NCBI RefSeq assembly: GCF_932526225.1
Contig: NC_064035.1
Location: 19,457,969 to 19,521,968, forward strand
DNA length: 64,000 nucleotides
DNA from: Nematostella vectensis
Taxonomy: Eukaryota; Cnidaria; Anthozoa; Actiniaria; Edwardsiidae
Direction: 5' to 3'
The position numbers were made by a program, and so were the translations under genes. How positions within the stretch are numbered: position 1 is the stretch's first letter; each line of letters opens with the position of its first letter. This document shows positions 45,788 through 57,700 of this stretch, piece by piece. The notes beneath the pieces are model-generated. The model saw nothing but the letters and a program-made list of their open reading frames with translations, made no database searches and was not told the DNA's origin.

Positions 45788-48700
45788 ATGGATAGCATCA
45801 ATATGTTTTCCCGACTGAGCCGTGGTTACGGAACATGGGACGGCATAGCGAAGCGTGATGCAGTGCCCGAAGTCGACAGGGTAAGATCACATTTCATATA
45901 CATTATTTACGGCTTTTAGTTCACATAGAACAGGTTTCTAAGAGAGCCCTTTTTGCAAGATTAAATATGCTAACTGATTTCTTGTTCTAATGTGCCCTAA
46001 GTACCATGATGCGGCTTCAAAAAATTAGGATAACAAACAAATCAATTGATCTTAGCAGCTCAAACTCGTATCCCTTCGTTCTTTGGCGACGTTTAAAGCC
46101 ATTGTAAGCTCAAAATAATTCCTTTTTAGTAGCGTTGGTTGCTGCTGTGCATTTCCTTCCGTTTCTCAGTCAAATACATTCTAAATGGTATCAAATTTGG
46201 TCCATTTTCTTTACGAATTCATTGCCCCTCTTTGTACCTGTTGACAATAGCAACGACGCACAGACATGATATAGGTTGAGTTCCTTCTATCTATGTATAA
46301 CTGGCCTATGTATTTGTCTACGTTACAGGATGTAATCTGTTAAAAGAAAAAAAAAGGTCTAGAGTATTTATCGCTTGAGACTAAAATTGGAATTGTTTAG
46401 AAAGAAAGAATAGGTAATTAAATCAAAATGATCCTTTTGACCAAAATATTTCGAACAATGTCAAGTGGCTTATTGTGGAAAAAATAAAAAATTTTTTCTT
46501 GATGGTGCATTTGGAAAGTTCGAGTGAAATTTGCACTTTTGTCATTTTCATAACAATTATGATGTACAGCAAACATGTCATATGGCAGACAGAATAATAT
46601 TATTCTTGTACAAAAGATAATAAACCCAATGCAGAGGGTAAAGTATTGTTGAATATAGTATGTAGTGTGATAATTCTTAGAATATTATGGAAGATGGGAA
46701 AATTAAGGTCATTCGTATGTCAAAATACATGTTACCTAGCAACTATTTTACAGTATTTATCTTTTTACCTGGTATTCGAATTTATTGTAAACAATAATCC
46801 AATGTTAACTTTTCCACAAATTAACATTGAAAATTTATTAGGTCCTGTGTCTGATCCATATATCTTTTAATGATACAGAAAATTATTTGGCTAAACTGCA
46901 GAATACCTGTCCACTTATTTGCATTTTCCTTGTATTTACTGCCTCGTTCTATAGAAATCGAGGTGTGAAGTCTCATTGTTAACTCTTTTTGGACGGGTAT
47001 TCTGCAGTTGCTCCAATTATTTATATGAAAATTACTTGTTTACTTCAATAAAACAGGATTAGTCCAAGTATTTTATCAGGTCCATAAAGCATATTAAAAG
47101 TATTTATTAAATCCAGGGGTATTCTTTCCTATTTTTTTGTAAGCAAGAGGAAATTGGTGTCATACTTGTCACACTTTTTATATTCGGTTTACAGCTTCTG
47201 TAGATAACACAAAAACCCCAATGTTCTGTGGCTTTACTAATGCACTAGTCATTTGAAACCCCCACACCCCCCCCCCCCCCCCCCCCCATGGTCCCGGGGA
47301 AGTGGGGGTTAAGGTGGGGGCTTAGAGCAATTTTGAACGAGAATCTGTCCCGAGGGGGTGGGGGAATTGACAGTTTTTTACTCTAAGACTTATCCCCACC
47401 GTGGGGGTATGGGACAAGTAAATAGTGTCACAAATATCATGTTAGTTTCTGGCTTAAGACTCTTTTTCTTCTGTAGCAAGCAATTCCATGTATCAGCATG
47501 TGATATGCTGCACAGCGACATGTGCAAAAACGAAGATTAAAAAAAAAACAATGTTAGATGAAGATGATTTATTTTTCCATCTTTTTTTGTAACTGTTATC
47601 TTCATAGTAATTGGTACAAATGTATTCGCTAAAGTGTACTGGCTTTGAAAGATAAAAAGAATCTTATGGAGCAACTTCAGAATACCCGTCCACTGTGGAG
47701 CCCACGTTACTGCCGTGGTCCGCAGTCCGCAGTGAAGCTGTCTGTCTTTCATCTAACGAAATTATTTAATTGAATTAAGTCACTGCTACCGTGGTCCGCA
47801 GTCCGCTGTGAAGCCGTCTTTGCATATTGATAATAATAAGTCTAAGTAATCTAAGTCACTGCTAATGAATTAGTAGTCTTTGACTGCGGATCGCGGACTG
47901 CGGACCGCGAACCAACATAACATATCCGATTATAATTTAATTGTGCAATGATGGATATTTTATATCGAGTAGTATTATAAATTAATTGTGCAATGATGGA
48001 TACTTTATATTGAGTAGTTCTGGACTGCGGACCGCGGACCGATGAAATTTAGAGGCCTTAAAATGTGGACGGGTATTATGAAGTTTAGTTGTCGGGTAGT
48101 TGCCTATAGTTTGCATCCAAGGGGTAGGGGCATTTAACTGCTTTTTTGTCCCGAGGGGGTGGAGGTGGTTTTGTACAGGGTCAAAGTCTAACCCCCCACC
48201 CTTCCCCGGGACCATGGGGGTGGGAGTTTAAATTGACTAGTGCATAAATAGAAATCATTTTCATTCGTTCCAGGAGTTCTTCTCACTCTCTGATCTGCAA
48301 CTTCCTCCAATCGGACCTAACTACAAGAGACCATCTGATCCTGACTTGTACTATGGACAAGGAACTTTACGGGAAAAGAGCACATTCAGACTGCCAGATG
48401 TCAACCAAACTAAGCAGATCCCTTGCCCGAGACCCATGCCTAAGACATACACTACTCGCAAGGGCGCGCTGCTATTGTATGCAGAGGGTTACTTCCTTCC
48501 TGGGTCTCCAAAACCCAAGAGAAGACTAAGAAGAAAAATCAAAAAGACTCCGTCAGCTAAACTTAAAACACTCACTGACCTAAGAGACTTCATTCTTAAC
48601 TATAAACGGAATGGGGTAAGTTTATTATCAGGCCCGTACCCAGGATTTTTCTTGGGGGGGGGGGGGGTGCGAAATCCGAAAAAGTGGACCTAATTTATAG

Positions 48701-51700
48701 TTTTGTCTACAAAAAGCACGTTTATTGAGAACCGAAAGTGGACTTTCAGCGGTTGTTGGGGGGTGCGTTCGCACCCCCTGCACCCCCCTGAGTACGAGCC
48801 TGAATATCTTCAGAGAAATTTCCCGATCCCTAGGCCTGTAGCCTGTTAGTAGGAAACAGAGGGCAGAGGAGATATTTCATGGGCAAATAACTATTGTTAT
48901 TTATTTATAGAATGTAGAAATAGCTAAGGCAATAGACAACGCGGGTTGTCGAGAATGGGGGGAGTGGCAGTCCCCCCCTCTTCAACTTTTAAAATCTATA
49001 ACATAAATAATTTCAGTTTCAAATCAATTACGTACTCCTATTAAGCGAAGCTCTTTCGCTTCGCTCAAATCGTTGCCGTCGCGAAGCTCGGAGCCTGTGG
49101 TATCCAGGGTACCTCCACTTTGAAGCCCAGCTCCGCTGCCCCAAAAGGGCACTGGGGAATGTGCCTCCTTCTGCTTCGTCCCAGGCGTCTCAAGTCAGTA
49201 AAAGCAAGTGAAAAAGATCACTGCCGCGGAAAGCAATTCGAAACTAGTGATCGCAATGAGCGCTGCCGCAAAGGACCAAGGGAAGTGGTACCTTAGCCCC
49301 CTGCGCACTACCGGTTACGGTAGTAAGCGCCTGGGCAAGAGGCAGCGATAATGCAATGTTTTTCAACTAATATTTTTATAGACAACATGACAATAATCAA
49401 AAGGCGTATCTCTTTCAGGGCGACCCTTTGTTCCTTGCCTTACTACAAAAGCGCTTAAGCGGATACCATGATCACCGAGTTCGTCCTGGCTTCTCACCCA
49501 AGAGGTACATTGCCACCCTCGGGCGCTCCCTTCAGGAAGACGCATGGAACAAACTAGCACATTCCGGTTCCTTTAAGGACCCCGCCCTGCTGACGTACAA
49601 CCCATTTTTACCACCTGTTCACGCGGACGGCTCCCTGTGTGATCTGTTCCCCGAGAAACCACAGCCTTATAGCACAATGTCACTGCCGCCGGTTTCCCCG
49701 TCAAGTTCTATGCTTGGAAGTTCATGGAACTTTTACAACAATGGCATGTCCACTGGCGCTGCTTCTATGGTATCAATCAACAGCGAAGAATACGCACCAT
49801 CGTCTAGAGCGATCAGCCCTTCAGAGTCTCTGCATGAAAGACTATCTGAGGTAGAGCCAGCAAAGAGGAAAAAAGACTTTCGATATGCTTTATTGGACCC
49901 CAAGCAAAAAGAAGAGCTTCTCTCACAAATGTTGGTCCAAAAAACGCTAGAAAGCGTAGACTCGGATTTACAGAATTGGCCTAGTAATTTTACCACAGAA
50001 AAAACGGGCACAAAAGAGCAGGCGTCTTCGCGGCGCAGTAGTACAAGCAGTAGAAAACAGTCTAAAGCAAGCCTAAACTCTGCGTCCTTGTCATCAATTC
50101 CTCGCTTACCTCCTATACAGTCCGCGAGTGTGCGCGCCTCGTCCACGGAGGATCGAGAGGGTAAGAGTAAGTACTCGTTAGAAGGTCCTGTTACTTCCCT
50201 GAAGTCCGTGCCGGAACCGTCTAAACCGGATTCAAAGACAAGTTCCGTGGTTTCAGAAGAACAGAAGGCTGCTGGTGAAGCGCTTGACTCTTCTGACGCG
50301 GTCGACCTAGACGGCATTCAGTTTGACTTGTCGGAGGATGAGGACCCGTGGGATAGTGCCGTGGCCAAAGTCGCTAACCAGAAGGGCGACGGCGCGAGTT
50401 TAGATAGAGAGGACTCAATATCTCATCTTGGGCCTTCACCTTCTGATGAGAACACCTCTGGGGTCATCCCCGATAACACCGCTGGGCAGATCACTTCGGA
50501 ACATCAACAAGCTTCAGATGGATCTCTTCAGAAGTCGCAATCCGAGGATCAGTTATCGGCTAAAGGCACAGAGACAAGTAGAGGCACAAAAGATGCACAG
50601 AATTCCGATGATGTTGATGTAGCGAGTGGTACCAGAAGCGCTGATGACGTCACAAGTGCGGTTACCCTGGATGACGTCATGGTCAGTAGTGACGAAAATG
50701 TTACGAAAAATACCGATGACGACACAAGCGCAACATCAGCTGTGGTTGGAGCTAGTGGTGATGATGTCGCGACGGAAAGGACCGATGACGCCCCGAGTGG
50801 TATTTCCGTCGACGAAGATGTCAGACAAAGTGATGATGTTGGTGGTGATGCTAGTGTTTGTGAACCTGCTGCCCGGGAAGAGAGTGCGGATCTTGAGGGA
50901 GAGGAAGGTGATGACAGTAAGCGGCCGGGAAGTGCGGATAACTTAACAGCAGGTGTGTTCCATGGGGAGGTGTAGGTACTAGATGGGGAGGTGTAGGTAC
51001 TAGATGGGGAGGTGTAGGTACTTGTAAGAGGTCTAGATGTTTGTGAGTCCTGCTCAAGCATATGCTACATTTCGGCAAGACCGTCGCGTCCTAAAATGTC
51101 AAGGATTCCCGGTGTCTGTTGGCAGAATTTGATGATGAGCCTCACCGCGCCTAAATCTTAGCCAGCCCTCGTTTAAAAACAAAGAGATCATTGATCATTA
51201 CCTCTCAAGATGCGCAGGTTACTCAGAGACGATATCCCCCTCCCCTCCCCTCTCAAGATGCGCATGTTACTCAGAGACGATATCCGCCCCCCCCCCCTCT
51301 CAAGATGCGCAGGTTACTCAGAGACGATATCCGCCCCCGCCCCCCCCCCCCCCCCTCTCAAGATGCGCAGGTTACTCAGAGACGATATCCGCCCCTCCCC
51401 TCTCAAGATGCGCATGTTACTCAGAGACGATATCCGCCCCTCCCCTCTCAAGATGCGCAGGTTACTCAGAGACGATATCCGCCCCCCCACCCCTCTCAAG
51501 ATGCGCAGGTTACTCAGAGACGATATCCGCCCCTTCCCTCTCAAGATGCACAGGTTACTCAGAGACGATATCCGCCCCTCCCCTCTCAAGATGCGCAGGT
51601 TACTCAGAGACGATATCCGCCCCCCCTCTCAAGATGCGCATGTTACTCAGAGACAATATCCGCCCCTCCCCCCCTCTCAAGATGCCCATGTTACTCAGAG

Positions 51701-54700
51701 ACGATATCCGCCTCCCCTCTCAAGATGCGCAGGTCACTCAGAGACGATATCCGCCCCCCCCCCTCTCAAGATGCGCAGGTTACTCAGAGACGATATCCGC
51801 CCCCGCCCCCCCCCCCTCTCAAGATGCGCAGGTTACTCAGAGACGATATCCGCCCCTCCCCTCTCAAGATGCGCAGGTTACTCAGAGACGATATCCGCCC
51901 CCCCTCTCAAGATGCGCAGGTTACTCAGAGACGATATCCGCCCCCCCCTCTCAAGATGCGCAGGTTACTCCGAGACGATATCCGCCCCTCCCCTCTCAAG
52001 ATGCTCATGTTACTCAGAGACGATATCCGCCCCTCCCCTCTCAAGATACGCATGTTACTAAGAGACGATATCCGCCCCCCCTCTCAAGATGCGCATGTTA
52101 CTCAGAGACGATATCCGCCCCCCCTCTCAAGATGCGCAGGTTACTCAGAGACGATATCCGCCCCCCCCCCTCTCAAGATGCGCAGGTTACTCAGAGACGA
52201 TATCCGCCCCCGCCCCCCCCCCCCCTCTCAAGATGCGCAGGTTACTCAGAGACGATATCCGCCCCCCCTCTCAAGATGCGCAGGTTACTCAGAGACGATA
52301 TCCGCCCAACCCCTCTCAAGATGCGCAGGTTACTCAGAGACGATATCCGCCCAACCCCTCTCAAGATGCGCAGGTTACTCAGAGACGATATCCGCCCCCC
52401 CTCTCAAGATGCGCAGGTTACTCAGAGACGATATCCGCCCAACCCCTCTCAAGATGCGCATGTTACTCAGAGACAATATCCGCCCCTTCCCCCCCTCTCA
52501 AGATGCCCATGTTACTCAGAGACGATATCCGCCTCCCCTCTCAAGATGCGCAGGTCACTCAGAGACGATATCCGCCCCCGCCCTCTCAAGATGCGCAGGT
52601 TACTCAGAGACGATATCCGCCCCCCCTCTCAAGATACGCATGTTACTAAGAGACGATATCCGCCCCCCCTCTCAAGATGCGCATGTTACTCAGAGACGAT
52701 ATCCGCCCCCCCCTCTCAAGATGCGCATGTTACTCAGAGACGATATCCGCCCCCCCCCCTCTCAAGATGCGCATGTTACTCAGAGACGATATCCCCCCCC
52801 CCTCTCAAGATGCGCATGTTACTCAGAGACGATATCCGCCCCTCCCCTCTCAAGATGCTCATGTTACTCAGAGACGATATCCGCCCCCCCCTCTCAAGAT
52901 GCTCATGTTACTAAGAGACGATATCCGCCCCTCCCCTCTCAAGATGCGCATGTTACTCAGAGACGATATCCGCCCCCCCCCTCTCAAGATGCTCATGTTA
53001 CTAAGAGACGATATCCGCCCAACCCCTCTCAAGATGCGCATGTTACTCAGAGACGATATCCGCCCCCCCTCTCAAGATGCGCAGGTTACTCAGAGACGAT
53101 ATCCGCCCCTCCCCTCTCAAGATGCGCATGTTACTCAGAGACGATATCCGCCCCTCCCCTCTCAAGATGCGCAGGTTACTCAGAGACGATATCCGCCCCC
53201 CCTCTCAAGATGCGCATGTTACTCAGAGACAATATCCGCCCCTCCCCCCCTCTCAAGATGCCCATGTTACTCAGAGACGATATCCGCCTCCCCTCTCAAG
53301 ATGCGCAGGTCACTCAGAGACGATATCCGCCCCCCCCTCTCAAGATGCGCAGGTTACTCAGAGACGATATCCGCCCCCGCCCCCCCCCCCCCCCCTCTCA
53401 AGATGCGCAGGTTACTCAGAGACGATATCCGCCTCTCCCCTCTCAAGATGCGCATGTTACTCAGAGACGATATCCGCCCCTCCCCTCTCAAGATGCGCAG
53501 GTTACTCAGAGACGATATCCGCCCCCCCACCCCTCTCAAGATGCGCAGGTTACTCAGAGACGATATCCGCCCCTCCCCTCTCAAGATGCACAGGTTACTC
53601 AGAGACGATATCCGCCCCCCCCCCCCCTCTCAAGATGCGCATGTTACTAAGAGACGATATCCGCCCCCCCCTCTCAAGATGCGCATGTTACTAAGAGACG
53701 ATATCCCCCCCCCTCTCAAGATGCGCATGTTACTCAGAGACGATATCCGCCCCTCCCCCTCAAGATGCGCATGTTACTCAGAGACGATATCCGCCCCCCC
53801 CCTCTCAAGATGCGCATGTTACTAAGAGACGGTATCCGCCGCCCCCCCCCCCCTCAAGATGCGCATGTTACTAAGAGACGATATCCGCCCCTCCCCTCTC
53901 AAGATGCGCATGTTACTAAGAGACGATATCCGCCCCTCCCCTCTCAAGATGCACATGTTACTAAGAGACGATATCCGCCCCCCTCCCCTCTCAAGATGCG
54001 CATGTTACTAAGAGACGATATCCGCCCCCCCCCTCAAGATGCGCAGGTTACTCAGAGACGATATCCGCCCCCCCCCCCTCTCAAGATGCGCATGTTACTC
54101 AGAGACGATATCCGCCCCCCCTCTCAAGATACGCATGTTACTAAGAGACGATATCCGCCCCCCCTCTCAAGATGCGCATGTTACTCAGAGACGATATCCG
54201 CCCTCCCTCTCAAGATGCGCATGTTACTCAGAGACGATATCCGCCCCCCCCCTCTCAAGATGCGCATGTTACTCAGAGACGATATCCCCCCCCTCTCAAG
54301 ATGCGCATGTTACTCAGAGACGATATCCGCCCCTCCCCACTCAAGATGCTCATGTTACTCAGAGACGATATCCGCCCCCCCCCTCTCAAGATGCTCATGT
54401 TACTAAGAGACGATATCCACCCCTCCCCTCTCAAGATGCGCATGTTACTCAGAGACGATATCCGCCCCCCCCCCCTCTCAAGATGCTCATGTTACTAAGA
54501 GACGATATCCGCCCAACCCCTCTCAAGATGCGCATGTTACTCAGAGACGATATCCGCCCCCCCCCTCTCAAGATGCGCAGGTTACTCAGAGACGATATCC
54601 GCCCCTCCCCTCTCAAGATGCGCATGTTACTCAGAGACGATATCCGCCCCTCCCCTCTCAAGATGCGCAGGTTACTCAGAGACGATATCCGCCCCCCCTC

Positions 54701-57700
54701 TCAAGATGCGCATGTTACTCAGAGACAATATCCGCCCCTCCCCCCCTCTCAAGATGCCCATGTTACTCAGAGACGATATCCGCCTCCCCTCTCAAGATGC
54801 GCAGGTCACTCAGAGACGATATCCGCCCCCCCCCCTCTCAAGATGCGCAGGTTACTCAGAGACGATATCCGCCCCCGCCCCCCCCCCTCTCAAGATGCGC
54901 AGGTTACTCAGAGACGATATCCGCCCCTCCCCTCTCAAGATGCGCATGTTACTCAGAGACGATATCCGCCCCTCCCCTCTCAAGATGCGCATGTTACTAA
55001 GAGACGATATGCGCCCCCCCCTCTCAAGATGCGAATGTTACTCAGAGACGATATCCCCCCCCCTCTCAAGATGCGCAGGTTACTCAGAGACGATATCCGC
55101 CCCTCCCCTCTCAAGATACGCATGTTACTCAGAGACGATATCCGCCCCCCCTCTCAAGATACGCAGGTTACTCAGAGACGATATCCCCCCCCTCTCAAGA
55201 TGCGCAGGTTCCTCAGAGACGATATCCGCCTCCCCCCCCTCTCAAGATGCGCAGGTTACTAAGAGACTATATCCGCCCCCCCCCCCCCTCTCAAGATGCG
55301 CATGTTACTCAGAGACGATATCCGCCCCCCCCCCCTCTCAAGATGCGCATGTTACTCAGAGACGATATCCGCCCCCTCCCCTCTCAAGATGCGCAGGTTA
55401 CTCAGAGACGATATCCGCCCCCCCCCCCCTCTCAAGATGCGCAGGTTACTCAGAGACGATATCCGCCCCCCCCCTCCCCTCCGCGCGCTTTAAAATGTGG
55501 GGAGTAGCCACCTCTCCCCAGACTATTTTGGATGACGTTTGTTTTGCATGTGAGTTCCAGTCCTTCAAATTAAAACGGGGCAAGCAGATACATTTAACAA
55601 CCCCCTCTCACCTTTAGGACCGCTCCGCCGCCTCTGTTACTATACAAACCATAGTCGAGGATCCACCGAAAGTCACAGACACTTTTGGTCTAGGATGGGA
55701 ACTTTGGTTGTCACTGACCACTCTTTCCATCTAGGATCTGTTTACTCGGCAAGCACCACGTCATTATCAATACATGAAGACAATGGCCCGTCCCCAGAGC
55801 CTCCTCCGCCAATCACGTTCGAGCAGCTTCAGGACGAGGCACGAGTGGTAGCATCTCGCGTGCTCAATCGACCCCAGTCCGGCGCTGTTTTTGTGGAAGA
55901 TGCGCGCGCAGCGCTGATGATGTGGACTGACAGGCTTTCGAGTCTACTAGGTCCTCCCACCAAAGGTGTGTAAAATCGCACAAAAAAGGGCCCTAATGGT
56001 TAGCAAATTACCGAAATGTTTAAAGTTTTCTAGGCTTTAATGTACATTTTCTATCATTTTGTTAATGCAATTGATGTCAATGCCAAGCCATGCTGCCCAC
56101 AACTATTGTGAGACACTCAAAGGGACAGAAAAAGGCCCTAAAGGTGTAATGCTTTGGCAATTCGTATACCTAAGAGATAGGACGAGCATGTAAGAATTTT
56201 AACGGAGAATTCGTCCATCCGTACATCTCTCTTTTTACTATTCTTAAGCTAAATTCAAACTTCGTATTATCCATAAGCCGTATTCAATGTAAATGCGTGA
56301 AATTGAATCAAGTCGATTGTTTCATCTTCATTTGCATGCATTTGCATTAAAACGGCTCATGGATAATACGACGTTTGAACTGAGTCTTAGTGATTTCAAA
56401 GCATCCTACTCAAACTTTTCGCAATCAACGACATTTGTTCATCTTTTTTTCTTTTTTCCTGAAGATGCTCGCACGTGCTCTGCGGCTTTACAAACAAAGG
56501 CTGGTTTGACTAGCAACGCGCCCGCAGTCGCTGGAGTAGTTGCACGTAAGAGGAAGGTCAGTCGGTCAGCGGCTCCACTGGCGGCTTTGAGACATGCCCT
56601 TCTTATTTCGGGAGGTAAGCTTTCAACCATGCCTACCTGGTTACAATGGAACTTCTCGCTTGTTGCATCATCTCTGCCACGCTGACATCACTAAAAGGCT
56701 TAGACTGAGAATAGAGCTTTGAATCTATACATACCAAAATGGTCGAGGCATGTGAAGTAACATTTCTTATTCTTTGTTTTTTTTTTTTTTTTCAGGTGAA
56801 ATTCCGAATATCGAAGCCCTTAGGGATCTACCACCGGTCCAAGAAAAAGCCCGCAAGCCTACAAAGCAGGCCAGCGGTGTGGCCAGTGGTCATACCTACT
56901 ATGAGCCATGTGAGTATTCGAGTGAGAGTATCTGCCCCTTCCCCCACCACACCACACCACACCCACCCAAACCTCCCCACAATCTGTCGCGTCCCCCACT
57001 TTTTCTGCTGCTGTAATGACGAGCTATTTATTGGCGCGCCTACCAACAGAAGTATGGGAGAACTAGAAGTTTTATTGCCTTGTGCTTCTGTCTCTAACTA
57101 TATCAACTTTCTCTGCTCTTTTAGTGAAGGATGGCGAAAGTAGGTCTAACCGAGACTCTGGATCTCCAGGCCCCACGAGGTCAATCGTGACCGACCGTCT
57201 GTCCAACTCTGACCTGCAGATGGAGATCTTCAATTATGTCACCAAGGACGAACAGGAGTTCGAGCAGGACAGAGCTAGAGTTGTCGAGGAAGAGGACTCG
57301 GGAGACGAGGCCGAGTTCCAGGCTGCTTTAGATGCCGTAGTGACGGAGTTACAGCAGAATGTCGCAAAGGAAGAGAAAATCGAAAAACCGAAACCCAGAA
57401 CTAAATCGAAGCCGAAATCACCCCCGAAGACAACAACAGAAAAGACGAGAACACCGCCTTTCCAAGTGACTCGTCCAAAAGAAGAGAAACCACCACCAGG
57501 GTTGAAGGAGGTTCCCCCACAGGGTCCCAAAAAAATCAAAACAGCAAAGAAAGCTCCCAGAAAGGAAGGTAAAAAAGGTGGTAAGCCCACAGCAGCTAAG
57601 CCTAAACCGCAGCCAAAGAACAAAAAGGGAAAAGAAGAGAAACCGAAGGATGAGGATGAGGAACACGCGCAAGAGATCACGGCGATAGAAGACGCCGAAC

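Noticed and set aside
49042..49300. GC-rich open stretch before exon 3 of the KIAA2012-like gene, possibly an alternative exon
   Set aside because: Open for about 79 codons, but no acceptor and donor pair gives a clean in-frame inclusion and the peptide shows no family similarity.
50549..51061. 170-codon Ser/Thr-rich minus-strand frame and other frames over exon 3 of the KIAA2012-like gene
   Set aside because: Shadow of the GAT/GAC-rich coding strand. The plus frame continues from exon 2 in phase and matches the family.
51191..55617. Very long plus-strand open frames (up to 819 codons) with PPSQDAQVTQRRYP-like, LKMRRLLRDDIRP-like and SRCAGYSETISAP-like repeats
   Set aside because: All three frames of the same minisatellite are open at once because the unit lacks stops, variable C spacers keep shifting the frame, and there is no conserved frame choice. 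Treated as non-coding repeat.
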